From assembly GCF_034479555.1 (NCBI RefSeq), contig NZ_CP140151.1, positions 868,001-932,000 of the forward strand: 64,000 bases of DNA. Reading direction: 5' to 3'. Numbering within the stretch: position 1 is the stretch's first letter; every line of letters starts with the position of its first letter. The stretch is from Chromohalobacter canadensis. Its GTDB lineage: Bacteria > Pseudomonadota > Gammaproteobacteria > Pseudomonadales > Halomonadaceae. Shown here one piece after another: positions 1 to 9,440 of the stretch. Below the pieces are notes generated by a model. That model did no database searches. It was not told where the DNA came from and saw only the letters and a program-made list of their open reading frames with translations. The position numbers and the translations under genes are program-made.

Positions 1-1
1 C

Positions 2-2032
2 TGGTCGGATCACGCGCTCGAGAAGCAAGGCCGGTTGACGCATCCCATGCGCTACAACGCCACTACCGACAAATACGATCCCATCGACTGGGACACGGCA
101 TTTCGCGAGATCGGCGAGCGCCTCAAAACCTACGATCCCCAGAAAGTCGAGCTTTATACCTCGGGGCGCACCTCCAACGAAGCGGCGTTTCTATGGCAGC
201 TTTATGGGCGCATGCTCGGCACGCACAATTTCCCGGATTGCTCCAACATGTGTCACGAGACGACCACCGTGGCGCTCCCTCAGAGCATCGGTGTGGGCAA
301 GGCCACCACTACGCTGGAGGATTTCGAGCACGCCGATGCGATTTTCATATTCGGCCAGAACGCCGGCACCAACAGCCCACGCATGATGGGCCTGCTCCAC
401 GAGGCGCGCCAGCGGAACGCCGAGGTCATCACCTTCAATCCGCTACGCGAGCGGGCGCTGGTCAAGTTCGCCAATCCGCAGACGCCCAAGGACATGCTCA
501 CCAACCACGGTGTGCCGATCAGCTCACAATACCATCAGGTGCGCATCGGCGGTGATATCGCCGCCATTCAAGGCATGTGTAAACGCATTCTCGAGGCCGA
601 TGACGCGGCACACGCCGAGGGCCACCAGGGGGTGATCGATCATGAGTTCATCAGTATGCACACCGCCGGTTTCGAAGCCTTCGCTACGCACTGCCGGGCG
701 TTGCCCTGGGAACGTCTCGAACGCCACAGTGGCCTCGAGCGCGCGGCCATGGAGGAAGCCGCCGAGGCATGGATGCGTGCCGAGCGCGTTATCTGCTGCT
801 GGGGCATGGGCATTACCCAGCACATACGCGGTGGCGACAACGTCCACCAGATTCTCAATCTGCTGTTGATGGGCGGACATATCGGTCGCCGGGGGGCCGG
901 CGCCTGCCCGGTACGCGGCCATTCCAACGTCCAGGGCGACCGCACGGTGGGCATTTTTCACAAGTCGGGCGAGGCCTTCCTGTCGAAGCTGGATGAGGTC
1001 TTCGGCATCGACTGCCGTCGCGAACACGGTCACGACGTGGCGCTTTGTTGCGAAGCCATTCTGCGCGACGAGGTCGACGCCTTCCTCGGCATGGGTGGCA
1101 ACTTCTTCCGCGCGATTTCGGATCAGGCGCGCGTCGCCGCACGCGTCAAACATATTCCGTTGACCGTGCAGATCGCCACCAAGCTTAACCGTAGCCATCT
1201 GCTCCACGGCAAGGCCGCTTACTTGCTGCCGCCTTTGGCGCGTACCGAGAAAGATGTCCAGGCCGGGGTCGAACAGACCATCACCATCGAGGACGGCATG
1301 TGCAACGTGCAAGGCTCGACCGGCGCACTGGAGCCAGCCTCACCGCATTTACGTTCGGAGATCGCCATCGTCGCCGGGCTAGCGCGGGCCACGCTCACCC
1401 CCAATCCCAAGGTCGATTGGGAGTGGTTATGCGAGGATTACGCACGCATTCGCGACAAGATCGAAGCCACGCAGCCCGAGACGTTTCGCGACTACAACCG
1501 CCGGCTCGACGCAGAAGGCGTGTTTCATCTCGATATCGCCGCGCGTGACCGTCTCTGGCACACCGACTCGGGTAAGGCTAATTTCCTGTTTCCCGGCGAC
1601 ATGCTCACCGAGGACGACTCTGCCCCCGACGACACGCACTTCCAACTGCTCTCGATCCGCGGCCACGACCAGTACAACACCACCGTATATTCATACGACG
1701 ACCGTTATCGTGACATTTATGGCACCCGCAGCGTGGTGATGATGAACCCCGCGGACATGGAGAAACACGGCTTCGAAGCGGGACATCGCGTTACGTTGAC
1801 CGCCGTCAGCGACGATGGCATCGAACGCCAGGTATCCGGTTTCAAGCTCATCGCCTATGATTTACCCGAGAACTGCCTGGGCGCGTACTACCCGGAAGTG
1901 AACGACCTGATTCCAGTCACCAACCGGGACCGCCAAAGCAATACCATCGCCGGAAAATCGATACCGGTCACCTTGTCGCTGATGTCGAGCGAGGAAGTCG
2001 AAAACGCCACGGGAATGCTCGCCACGAGTTAA
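2..2032 (+). CDS. Molybdopterin oxidoreductase, YdeP/FdhF-like alpha subunit (5' end outside window)
   Basis: The reading frame is open from the first bases of the window, so the N-terminus is missing; about 676 residues are visible, against roughly 760 in this family. The visible start reads like the family's 'GRLTHPMRYN' stretch, followed by NMCHETTTVAL and FGQNAGTNSPRMM, typical of the bis-MGD-binding fold of the YdeP-type oxidoreductases (TIGR01701-like). The C-terminal MopB domain is recognisable near 'IRGHDQYNTTVYSYDDRY'. The family is cytoplasmic; its physiological substrate is not well settled (YdeP is linked to acid resistance). A strong hairpin terminator follows, so it is not co-transcribed with the pab genes downstream. 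I am confident of the family and not of the substrate. Confidence 0.9.
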   Translation, partial: WSDHALEKQGRLTHPMRYNATTDKYDPIDWDTAFREIGERLKTYDPQKVELYTSGRTSNEAAFLWQLYGRMLGTHNFPDCSNMCHETTTVALPQSIGVGKATTTLEDFEHADAIFIFGQNAGTNSPRMMGLLHEARQRNAEVITFNPLRERALVKFANPQTPKDMLTNHGVPISSQYHQVRIGGDIAAIQGMCKRILEADDAAHAEGHQGVIDHEFISMHTAGFEAFATHCRALPWERLERHSGLERAAMEEAAEAWMRAERVICCWGMGITQHIRGGDNVHQILNLLLMGGHIGRRGAGACPVRGHSNVQGDRTVGIFHKSGEAFLSKLDEVFGIDCRREHGHDVALCCEAILRDEVDAFLGMGGNFFRAISDQARVAARVKHIPLTVQIATKLNRSHLLHGKAAYLLPPLARTEKDVQAGVEQTITIEDGMCNVQGSTGALEPASPHLRSEIAIVAGLARATLTPNPKVDWEWLCEDYARIRDKIEATQPETFRDYNRRLDAEGVFHLDIAARDRLWHTDSGKANFLFPGDMLTEDDSAPDDTHFQLLSIRGHDQYNTTVYSYDDRYRDIYGTRSVVMMNPADMEKHGFEAGHRVTLTAVSDDGIERQVSGFKLIAYDLPENCLGAYYPEVNDLIPVTNRDRQSNTIAGKSIPVTLSLMSSEEVENATGMLATS

Positions 2033-2093
2033 GCGCCCGTGAGTCCAGCGGCTACAACCGTCGGGCAGCAAGGATAGCCAGTACCTTGAGTCG

Positions 2094-2142
2094 TTCCGCC
2101 GTCGGAGAATCGCATTGCGGCCGACGGCGGAATGGTCTTTTT
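2094..2142 (+). terminator. Rho-independent terminator after the molybdopterin oxidoreductase
   Basis: A perfect 12-bp inverted repeat (TTCCGCCGTCGG at 2094-2105 and CCGACGGCGGAA at 2121-2132) has a 15-nt loop and is followed by TGGTCTTTTT. It isolates the upstream gene from the PABA genes. Confidence 0.8.
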
Positions 2143-2331
2143 AATCGGCACGCAGTATTTTTTTGCCACGCATTGTCTAGATTTATCACCCCACCCTTAA
2201 TGTAAATTTTAAATACACAATATTCTCTTATCACTAAACACATGGCCTAATAATACCAACATAACCATCATTGACATAAATACACGCACGCTCTTAAATA
2301 AAGACATAATTAATACTAGGGAGCAAGGGTG
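2143..2331 (+). promoter_or_regulatory. AT-rich leader/promoter region of the pab-aurF operon
   Basis: About 190 bases of markedly AT-rich DNA separate the terminator from the first pab gene, in strong contrast to the GC-rich surroundings. I see no open frame. TTGTCT (2173-2178) and TTAATG (2197-2202) are 18 bp apart and could be weak -35/-10 elements. The low GC also continues into the first few hundred bases of the next gene, which may point to acquisition or to a silencer (H-NS/MvaT-type) target. Confidence 0.4.
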
Positions 2332-4221
2332 ATGCGCAGCCTGAATAAACAACAAACAGACAGTGTTTTCATATTGCTTGAGAACACCCGTTGTTCGAGC
2401 GATCACCGTGCCTCGTTGTTGTTCGAAAACCCTGAATACGAGGTTATTTGTTACCGCAACGATGCATTGCAAGGCGCCTTGCGCGAGCTCGACGAGCTGC
2501 GTGAGCAAGGCTACTACGTCTGCGGCTATCTCGCCTACGAAGCGGGATACGCGCTTGCCGACAAGCCAGATTTCAAGTTTTGCAAGCGCACCAAAAGCGA
2601 TACCCCTCTCGTGCATTTCTATGCGTTTCGCGACGTGCGGCGTTTGTCGCAGCACCAAGCCAGCCGACTTCTCGAAGCACGCACGCCCGACACGACACCC
2701 GCGGCCATTCGCCACTTGGCGCTCAACGCGCCACGCGAAGAGTATCTCGATAATATCGGAAAAATAAAATCCTATATACGAGAAGGCGATACTTATCAAG
2801 TCAACTACACACTAAAATATCGTTTCGAATATCAAGGCGCGCCCGTCGCCCTGTATCGAAAACTCCGCAGCCGCCAGAAAGTCGAGTTCGGTGGATTGCT
2901 CAACTTTCCGGAGTATGCGGTGCTGTCATTATCGCCGGAACTCTTCCTGCGTAAACAAGGCACGGCGCTGGAATCCAAGCCCATGAAGGGCACTTTCCCA
3001 CGCGGCACATCGGCCGAAGCGGATGCCGAGATCCTCGACACGATGCGTCACGACACGAAAACACGCTCCGAGAACGTGATGATCGTTGATTTGCTGCGTA
3101 ACGATGTCAGCCGCGTCGCCTCGCCGGGCTCCGTGGCGGTCAAAAATCTGTTCGAGATACAGACTTTCGAGACGCTGCATCAGATGATTTCCACCGTGAC
3201 CGGTAAGATCGACACCAACGCCAGGATCGAACAGGTATTCCGCGAACTATTCCCCTGCGGCTCGATCACCGGCGCCCCCAAGATACGCACGATGCAGATC
3301 ATCGAAGAGCTGGAGCGCGAGCCGCGCGGCGTCTATACCGGCGCGATCGGTTACCTGACGCCGCACAACGATTTCTGCTTCAACGTGCCCATCCGCACCT
3401 GCATCGCGCATGCCGACGGCCATGCGGAGATGGGGGTTGGTGGCGGCGTGCTGCATGAGTCCAACCCTGAGGCCGAATACGAAGAATGCCTGCTCAAGGC
3501 GCGATTCCTGAGTGGGCTCAATCGGGACCTGCAACTCATAGAGACCATGCGTTACCAGGCGGATAGCGCCCATATCGAGCACCTCGAGAAACACCTGCAA
3601 CGGCTGTCACTCGCGGCACACGACCTGCACTTCGTCTACGCAGCCGCCAGCATCCGACTGGCGCTCGCCGAAGCCATCGACGGACTCGATCAAGACACAC
3701 GAGTGCGCCTTGCCCTGGCCCATGACGGCCAGTTCGATATTACCACCACATCGCTTGGACCCGAGGACGAAGCGCCATCTGCGGCGCGACTGGGCATCAG
3801 CGAACACCCCATCGACCAACACGCCTTCCTGCTGCATTACAAGACCACCGCACGCGATCTCTACGACAGCGAATATCGGCGACATCAGACTCAAGGCGAC
3901 TATGACGTCGCCTTCCTCAATCACGAAGGCCGGGTCACCGAGGCCAGTCGCCATAACCTGTTCATCGAGAAGGACGGCATGCTGCTGACGCCGCCGCTCG
4001 ACGAAGGCGTACTGCCCGGCATCGCCCGTGACACGCTCATCGAAGCGAGTTGCGAGCGCTGTTGCGAACGCCCGATCACGCCGCGGGATCTACTCGACGC
4101 CGACGCCATATGGCTGACCAACGCCGTGCGTGGCGTCATACCGGTCACGCTCAGCGATCAGGCCATACAAACCCTCACCGCCTGTGCGGGCCAGGAGGCT
4201 ACCTATGCTGTGTCTCATTGA
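2332..4221 (+). CDS. pabB: Aminodeoxychorismate synthase component I fused to aminodeoxychorismate lyase (PabB-PabC)
   Basis: The N-terminal ~400 residues are a chorismate-binding PabB domain, with the KPMKGTFPRG segment (the PIKGT-type active-site lysine region that separates ADC synthase from anthranilate synthase) and GSITGAPKIRTMQ. The C-terminal ~220 residues are a class IV aminotransferase/ADC lyase domain (LIETMRYQ, HYKTTARDLYD, VTEASRHNLFIEKDG, PGIARDTLIE). With the glutaminase subunit it should convert chorismate to p-aminobenzoate in one chain. I place the start at ATG 2332, 8 nt after GGGAG; a GTG lies immediately before it. The gene overlaps pabA by 17 bp. The stand-alone fusion together with an N-oxygenase suggests a dedicated specialised-metabolite set and not only folate supply. 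Confidence 0.9.
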   Translation: MRSLNKQQTDSVFILLENTRCSSDHRASLLFENPEYEVICYRNDALQGALRELDELREQGYYVCGYLAYEAGYALADKPDFKFCKRTKSDTPLVHFYAFRDVRRLSQHQASRLLEARTPDTTPAAIRHLALNAPREEYLDNIGKIKSYIREGDTYQVNYTLKYRFEYQGAPVALYRKLRSRQKVEFGGLLNFPEYAVLSLSPELFLRKQGTALESKPMKGTFPRGTSAEADAEILDTMRHDTKTRSENVMIVDLLRNDVSRVASPGSVAVKNLFEIQTFETLHQMISTVTGKIDTNARIEQVFRELFPCGSITGAPKIRTMQIIEELEREPRGVYTGAIGYLTPHNDFCFNVPIRTCIAHADGHAEMGVGGGVLHESNPEAEYEECLLKARFLSGLNRDLQLIETMRYQADSAHIEHLEKHLQRLSLAAHDLHFVYAAASIRLALAEAIDGLDQDTRVRLALAHDGQFDITTTSLGPEDEAPSAARLGISEHPIDQHAFLLHYKTTARDLYDSEYRRHQTQGDYDVAFLNHEGRVTEASRHNLFIEKDGMLLTPPLDEGVLPGIARDTLIEASCERCCERPITPRDLLDADAIWLTNAVRGVIPVTLSDQAIQTLTACAGQEATYAVSH

Positions 4222-4825
4222 TAACTACGATTCGTTCACCTACAACATCGTGTCCTACCTCAACCAACTCGGCGTCCAACCCTGGATCGTCAAGAACGAC
4301 GCGATGACGCTTGACCAACTGGCGAGCCACGATATCGAGGGCATCTTGATCTCGCCGGGGCCCTGCACGCCATCGCAGTCCGGCATTACGCTCGAGGTTA
4401 TCAAGGCCTACGCGGGCAAGGTCCCGATTCTGGGCATCTGCCTGGGTCACGAAGCGATCGCCGAGGCCTTCGGTGGGTATATCGAGCACGCTCGCGAGGT
4501 CATGCACGGCAAGGTATCGCACGTTCACCACGACGGACGTGGCGTATTCACCGGCGTCAGCCAACCGGTGCGCGTGACCCGTTACCACTCGCTAATCGTC
4601 ACCCGCCAACGCATGCCCGCGGATTTCGAGATCAGCGCCTGGACCTGTGACGCACAGGGCAATATCGAGGACGTCATGGGCATTCGGCATCGCGACCTGG
4701 ACATTGAAGGCGTGCAGTTTCATCCCGAGTCCATCCTCACCGAGCATGGCCACCTCATGCTGGCGAACTTTCTCCGCCGACTCGATCAACATCGCCCATC
4801 GCTAGGAAAAGCGGCCGGCTTCTAA
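4205..4825 (+). CDS. pabA: Aminodeoxychorismate/anthranilate synthase glutamine amidotransferase subunit
   Basis: This is a class I glutamine amidotransferase of ~206 residues that starts with the typical MLCLIDNYDSFTYN. The catalytic cysteine is in LGICLGHEA and the His/Glu pair is in QFHPESILTEHG. It supplies ammonia to the PabB half of the preceding protein. The start ATG lies inside the 3' end of pabB (17-bp overlap), so translation is probably coupled. Sequence alone does not separate PabA from TrpG, but the neighbour decides for PabA. It is followed after 25 bp by the AurF-like gene. Confidence 0.9.
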   Translation: MLCLIDNYDSFTYNIVSYLNQLGVQPWIVKNDAMTLDQLASHDIEGILISPGPCTPSQSGITLEVIKAYAGKVPILGICLGHEAIAEAFGGYIEHAREVMHGKVSHVHHDGRGVFTGVSQPVRVTRYHSLIVTRQRMPADFEISAWTCDAQGNIEDVMGIRHRDLDIEGVQFHPESILTEHGHLMLANFLRRLDQHRPSLGKAAGF

Positions 4826-4850
4826 GTAGATATTTTAGGGAAAGATCCAC

Positions 4851-5786
4851 ATGTACACCGGCACCGAAAACCCCACGACGGCGTATGAAAACGAGATACT
4901 CGCACGCCTCACCGAAAACTGGAATCAGCGCGTCGCGGTGCGCAAGGCGCGGCTCGATCTGAATGATTATTACGACACCACGGCGCCGGACTTCCCACCG
5001 TCGATGGTGCCCTTCTGGGACGACCCGCGTTTCCAAGCCATCGACGAAGCGGACAAGCGCCGTGTGCTCGCTGGCGCCTGGATCAACTACAACGAGAAGA
5101 CGATCTTCATCGAAGACAAGGTCATCAATCCCATGTGCTCGTTGCTGCTGCGCGATGCTCTGCCCGGCGTCGGCGATAGCGTGACCAAAAAAGCCATCGC
5201 CCAGACCCAGGTGGACGAGCAGTTCCACATTCTGATGTGTCTGGAGGTCTGCAACTGCGCGCGCCACCAGCACCGGCTACAAGACCTGCACATTCCCACG
5301 CCGCTGCTCGAGCAACGCATGGAGACAGCGCTTTCCAAGGCGGACAACGAACGCGAATTCGCCCTGATCCGGATGGCCTATGCCACCGTGGCCGAGATGA
5401 CCATCAACGTGTTCTTGAAACGTCTTTCGCAGGACCGCAGCATCCAGCCGCTCAACCGCCTGAACACCGAGCTCCACCGCCAGGACGAGGCCTCGCATGC
5501 CGCCATTTTCGGCGAGATTGCCCGCGCCGTTTACGAGCGCCTCGGGGCCGGACAGCAGGCCATCTTTCGCGCCCACCTGATGCGCGCCATCGACGACTTC
5601 ATCGAACTCGACGTGGGCTTCTGGCGCGCCATTCTCGACTATCTGGCGATTCCCGAACGCGAGAGCATACTCCACGACATGGCCGCAAAGCGCCGCACGA
5701 ACAGCTCACTTCGCGATTACAGCGCATTGGTCAAACTGTTGCGGCAGATCGGTATTCACGAGGGATCGAGCTTCGTTTTCCAATAA
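4851..5786 (+). CDS. AurF-like di-iron arylamine N-oxygenase
   Basis: This 311-residue protein belongs to the AurF/CmlI-type di-iron N-oxygenase family (PF11583), which oxidises arylamines to nitro compounds through hydroxylamine and nitroso stages. All seven iron ligands of AurF can be placed with matching spacing: E88, E123, H126 (VDEQFH), E182 (AEMTINVF), and H209, E213, H216 (LHRQDEASH). It is 25 bp behind pabA, preceded by AGGGAAAG, and the operon ends at a hairpin just downstream. The neighbours make p-aminobenzoate, so the likely substrate is PABA and the likely product p-nitrobenzoate or a coupled azoxy species. The substrate is inferred from context; the family assignment is firm. 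Confidence 0.88.
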   Translation: MYTGTENPTTAYENEILARLTENWNQRVAVRKARLDLNDYYDTTAPDFPPSMVPFWDDPRFQAIDEADKRRVLAGAWINYNEKTIFIEDKVINPMCSLLLRDALPGVGDSVTKKAIAQTQVDEQFHILMCLEVCNCARHQHRLQDLHIPTPLLEQRMETALSKADNEREFALIRMAYATVAEMTINVFLKRLSQDRSIQPLNRLNTELHRQDEASHAAIFGEIARAVYERLGAGQQAIFRAHLMRAIDDFIELDVGFWRAILDYLAIPERESILHDMAAKRRTNSSLRDYSALVKLLRQIGIHEGSSFVFQ

Positions 5787-5813
5787 CACGACATCGCGCG
5801 AACGGAGGCCACG

Positions 5814-5840
5814 CCTTGGCGCCCAATTCAAGCGCCAAGG
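5814..5840. terminator. Bidirectional hairpin between the AurF-like gene and cysI
   Basis: CCTTGGCGC (5814-5822) and GCGCCAAGG (5832-5840) form a perfect 9-bp stem with a 9-nt loop between two convergent genes. No long U-tract follows on either side. Confidence 0.6.
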
Positions 5841-5867
5841 ACAGTTAAAACAGGACTAGGCGCAAGC

Positions 5868-7598
5868 TCAGCGCGCGTGGAATTCGCGCCCGGCCAGAGT
5901 CGGCGCGATCACGCCCGCGCGCACCACGAAGTCGCCGAATGCCTCTCCCGCCTCGCGTTCGGCAGCATAGCGCTGAATCAACGGCGTGAGCTCCTCGAGA
6001 ATGGTCGCCTCATCGATGTTCTCGCGGTAGAGCTTGTTGAGGCGCTCGCCAGCGAAACCACCCCCCAGATAGAGGTTATAACGTCCCAAGGTCTTGCCCA
6101 CGAAGCCGATCTCCGCCAGATAGGGCCGCGCGCAGCCATTCGGACAGCCCGTCATGCGCACGATAATGGCGTCGTCGCCCAAGCCCGCGTCCTGCATGAT
6201 CGCCTCGAGCCGGTCGATGAGTGACGGCAGGTAACGCTCGCTTTCGGCCATCGCCAAGCCACAAGTGGGGAATGCCACACAAGCCATCGCGTGACGGCGC
6301 AGCGGCGTCGTCTCGAACGTCATCGCGTAATCCGCCAACAACGTGTCGATGGCCTCGCGACGCGCCTCGGGCACCTGAGTGATGATCAGATTCTGGTTGG
6401 TGGTCAGCACGATGTCGCCATCGTGCGCCTTGGCGATCTCGCGCATGCCCGACATGAGTTGTGCCCCTCCATCGACATCCGCCAGGCGGCCGTTCTGAAC
6501 GAACAATCCGTAGTGCCAAAGGCCATCCTCGCCTTGATACCAGCCCAGCCGGTCGCCGTTATGGGTGAGCGGCAATTCACGCGCTGGCGCAAGCGACTCG
6601 CCCAGGAACTCCTCGACTCGCTCGCGGAAACCGTCGACGCCCAGGGCCTCGACGGTATATTTGAGGCGCGCTTGCTTGCGATCGTGGCGATTGCCGTTAT
6701 CACGCTGCACGAGCATGATCGCTTCCGACACAGCTGCCGCGCGATCCGGCGTACAGTAGCCGACGATGTCGGAAAGCCGCGGGAAGGTCGCGGTCTCACC
6801 GTGCGTCATGCCCATGCCACCACCGATGCAGACATTGAAGCCCTTGAGCTCGCCCGCCTGTACGTCGGCGATAAAGCCGACATCGTGAGCGAACACATCG
6901 ACATCGTTCTCAGGCGGAATCGCCAGCGCGACCTTGAACTTGCGCGGCAGATAATGCCGCGTATAGAGCGGCTCGACCTCATCACCGGTTTCCTGAGGCC
7001 CACCCGCCACACGCTCCTCACCGAGGAAAATCTCGTGATAGGCCCGAGTGCTCGGCAGCAGGTGAGCGCTGATCTCGTGCGCGAGATCGTAGACCTGACG
7101 GTGCACCGGCGAGCGGTGCGGGTTGGCGGTGCAGATCACGTTACGATTGACGTCGCCACAGGCGGCGATGGTGTCCAGCATCGCTTTATCCAGTGCCTGC
7201 AAGTGGCCGCGCAGGTTTTCCTTGAACACCCCGTGATACTGAAAGGTCTGACGCGTAGTGATGCGCAGCGTGCCGTTGGCATAACGACTGGCGTTGTCGT
7301 CCAGCGTCAGCCACTGCTCAGGCGATACCCGCCCGCCGGGCAAGCGCAGGCGCACCATGAACGAATACAGCGGCTCCAGCTTGCGATGGCGACGGTCGTC
7401 ACGCACATCGCGGTCATCCTGCTGATAGAAGCCATGAAACTTGGTCAGCTGGGTATCCGCTTCATTGACCGCGCCGGTGGCCCGGTCGGCCAGGCTCTCC
7501 TCCAGGGTGCCATAAAGATAGTGGCTCTCGACCTTGAGCCGTTCGTTGGGGTGCAGCTCGTCGAGCGACACGTCACGCATCTTGGCGATGATATCCAT
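5868..7598 (-). CDS. cysI: Sulfite reductase (NADPH) hemoprotein beta subunit
   Basis: This 576-residue protein catalyses six-electron reduction of sulfite to sulfide in cysteine biosynthesis, as partner of CysJ. The siroheme/4Fe-4S ligands are visible as CVAFPTCGLA and TGCPNGCARPY (Cys-x5-Cys and Cys-x3-Cys). I start at MDIIAKMRDV, which is preceded by GAGGAGACCGAC, although the frame is open a further 30 codons upstream. It lies 10 bp downstream of cysJ on the same strand, so the pair forms one operon. Its 3' end faces the AurF-like gene with a shared hairpin between them. Confidence 0.95.
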   Translation of the reverse strand: MDIIAKMRDVSLDELHPNERLKVESHYLYGTLEESLADRATGAVNEADTQLTKFHGFYQQDDRDVRDDRRHRKLEPLYSFMVRLRLPGGRVSPEQWLTLDDNASRYANGTLRITTRQTFQYHGVFKENLRGHLQALDKAMLDTIAACGDVNRNVICTANPHRSPVHRQVYDLAHEISAHLLPSTRAYHEIFLGEERVAGGPQETGDEVEPLYTRHYLPRKFKVALAIPPENDVDVFAHDVGFIADVQAGELKGFNVCIGGGMGMTHGETATFPRLSDIVGYCTPDRAAAVSEAIMLVQRDNGNRHDRKQARLKYTVEALGVDGFRERVEEFLGESLAPARELPLTHNGDRLGWYQGEDGLWHYGLFVQNGRLADVDGGAQLMSGMREIAKAHDGDIVLTTNQNLIITQVPEARREAIDTLLADYAMTFETTPLRRHAMACVAFPTCGLAMAESERYLPSLIDRLEAIMQDAGLGDDAIIVRMTGCPNGCARPYLAEIGFVGKTLGRYNLYLGGGFAGERLNKLYRENIDEATILEELTPLIQRYAAEREAGEAFGDFVVRAGVIAPTLAGREFHAR

Positions 7599-7608
7599 GT
7601 CGGTCTCC

Positions 7609-9399
7609 TCAATAGACGTCGCGCTGATAGCGCTTTTGCTGCTGCAGATCACGCAGGTACTCGGCAGCGGCTTCCTCGTCGTATTCACCCTGCTCGCGAA
7701 TCACATCGAGCAAGGCCTGGTGGACGTCCGGCGCCATGCGTTCGGCATCGCCGCACACGAAGACATAGGCCCCGGCCTGTAGCCAATCATAGAGGGTGGC
7801 AGCCTGTTCGCGCAGGCGGTCCTGCACATAAACCTTGTCTTGTTGGTCGCGGGAAAACGCCACGTCCAGTCGCGATAGAAGCCCTGACTTGCGCCATTGC
7901 AGCCATTCGGCCTGATACAGGAAATCGCTACGCCGCCGCCGGTCGCCGAAGAACAGCCAGTTGTCACCGCTCGCGCCACGCGCTTCACGCTCCTGCATAA
8001 AGGCACGGAACGGCGCCACACCGGTGCCGGGGCCGATCATCACGATGGGCGTCGCGTCATCGTCGGGCAGTTTGAAGTGCTTATTATGGTCGATGTAGAT
8101 CGGTACTGAATCGCCGGGCTGCACGCGGTCGGCGAGATAGGTCGTCGCCACACCGCCGCGCGCGCGACCATGGGTTTCATAGCGCACCACCGCCACCGTG
8201 AGATGCACTTCGTCAGGGGCCGCCGCCTGACTCGAGGCAATCGAGTATAAGCGTGGCGGCAACTTGCGCAGCGCGCGAATGAAAGTGTCCGCCTCCAGCC
8301 CCTCGACCGGAAAATGCTCCAGCACATCGATGATATGCCGCCCCTGCAGCCATTCGCGCAGCTCGTCGCGCGATTCCTCGTCGAGCAGACGACGCAGCTC
8401 GGCATCGTCACTGATCTCGGCCCAGTGGTTGAGGAAGGGACGCGTCAAGGTGGTGACCTCGAAATCGTTGAGCAAGGCATCGCGCAGCTGACGCCCTTCC
8501 TCGAACGGTGCCTCGCCATCCAGTCGCAAGGCGGCCAGCAATTCATCGACATAAACAGGATCGTTCTGCGGCACGATACCCACGGCGTCGCCGGGATGAT
8601 ATTCCAGACCCGATTCCTCCAGGGACAGCTCGACATGCAACGTCTGCTTGTCGGAATCCTGGGTATTGAGCGGCTGCGACTCCAGCACTTCCGCCTGGAA
8701 GGGATGCGAACGCGAGTAGGTCGCGGCTGCGCCACCGGACGCACCCGACGCCGGCCCCGGCGCAGCACTCCCCGAGAGCGCGGCGAAAGCCTCGAGTGTC
8801 GCGTCGATCCATTGCGTGGCAGCCTCTTCGTAGTCGACATCAGCGTCGACCCGCGCACACAGGCGCTGCGAGCCCAGGGCCTCAAGCCGCGAATCAAGCA
8901 CCTTGCCGGACTCGCAGAAATATTCGTAGCTGGCATCGCCGAGTCCAAAGACGGCGAAGCGGTGGTCGTCACTCAAACGTGGCGCCTTGCGACCCGCCAG
9001 CAACTCGTAAAAGCCCAAGGCGCTATCCGGCGGGTCGCCATCGCCCTGAGTACTGACCACCGCCATCAGTCGAGTGGCCTGCTTGAGGTCTTGCTTACCG
9101 AAGGACGCCATATCCTTCAGCTCGACGTCGAGCCCCCAGGCACGCGCGCGCTCAGCCGCCTGCTCAGCCACGCCTTCGGCATTGCCGGTCTGGCTGCCGA
9201 ACAGCACGGTCAGCGGCTCACCGGGCGTCGAGGCCGGCGATTCAGAGACCGCCGGCGCGTCATGCGCATCAAGACCGGCCAGATACCCTTGCAGCCAGGC
9301 ACGCTGTCGGGCGTCCAGATCGGCCAGCGCGTCATTGAGCCGCCGCGCCTGATCGGCGCTGAGGGGGCTGTTCGATTCGGACAAGCGTCCTTGCGACAT
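7609..9399 (-). CDS. cysJ: Sulfite reductase (NADPH) flavoprotein alpha subunit
   Basis: This ~596-residue diflavin reductase passes electrons NADPH-FAD-FMN to CysI. Visible in order are the flavodoxin domain (LFGSQTGNAEGVAEQ), the FAD-binding region (PPRLYSIASSQ, GGVATTYL), the NADPH-binding region (MIGPGTGVAPFRAFMQ) and the C-terminal VFVCGDAERMAPDV. I prefer the start at MSQGRLS (9399), with AGAGG 6 nt upstream; an ATG four codons earlier (9411) is also possible. It is the first gene of cysJI and diverges from the dienelactone hydrolase gene. Confidence 0.95.
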   Translation of the reverse strand: MSQGRLSESNSPLSADQARRLNDALADLDARQRAWLQGYLAGLDAHDAPAVSESPASTPGEPLTVLFGSQTGNAEGVAEQAAERARAWGLDVELKDMASFGKQDLKQATRLMAVVSTQGDGDPPDSALGFYELLAGRKAPRLSDDHRFAVFGLGDASYEYFCESGKVLDSRLEALGSQRLCARVDADVDYEEAATQWIDATLEAFAALSGSAAPGPASGASGGAAATYSRSHPFQAEVLESQPLNTQDSDKQTLHVELSLEESGLEYHPGDAVGIVPQNDPVYVDELLAALRLDGEAPFEEGRQLRDALLNDFEVTTLTRPFLNHWAEISDDAELRRLLDEESRDELREWLQGRHIIDVLEHFPVEGLEADTFIRALRKLPPRLYSIASSQAAAPDEVHLTVAVVRYETHGRARGGVATTYLADRVQPGDSVPIYIDHNKHFKLPDDDATPIVMIGPGTGVAPFRAFMQEREARGASGDNWLFFGDRRRRSDFLYQAEWLQWRKSGLLSRLDVAFSRDQQDKVYVQDRLREQAATLYDWLQAGAYVFVCGDAERMAPDVHQALLDVIREQGEYDEEAAAEYLRDLQQQKRYQRDVY

Positions 9400-9440
9400 T
9401 GAACCTCTCATCGTTGCGTAAATGCTCGGAAAACGAAGAC

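Noticed and set aside
6291..8000. A 569-codon open frame on the + strand
   Set aside because: It is antisense to cysI and cysJ, which have full conserved motifs; high GC produces long shadow frames.
8314..9402. A 362-codon open frame on the + strand
   Set aside because: Antisense to cysJ, no recognisable domain.
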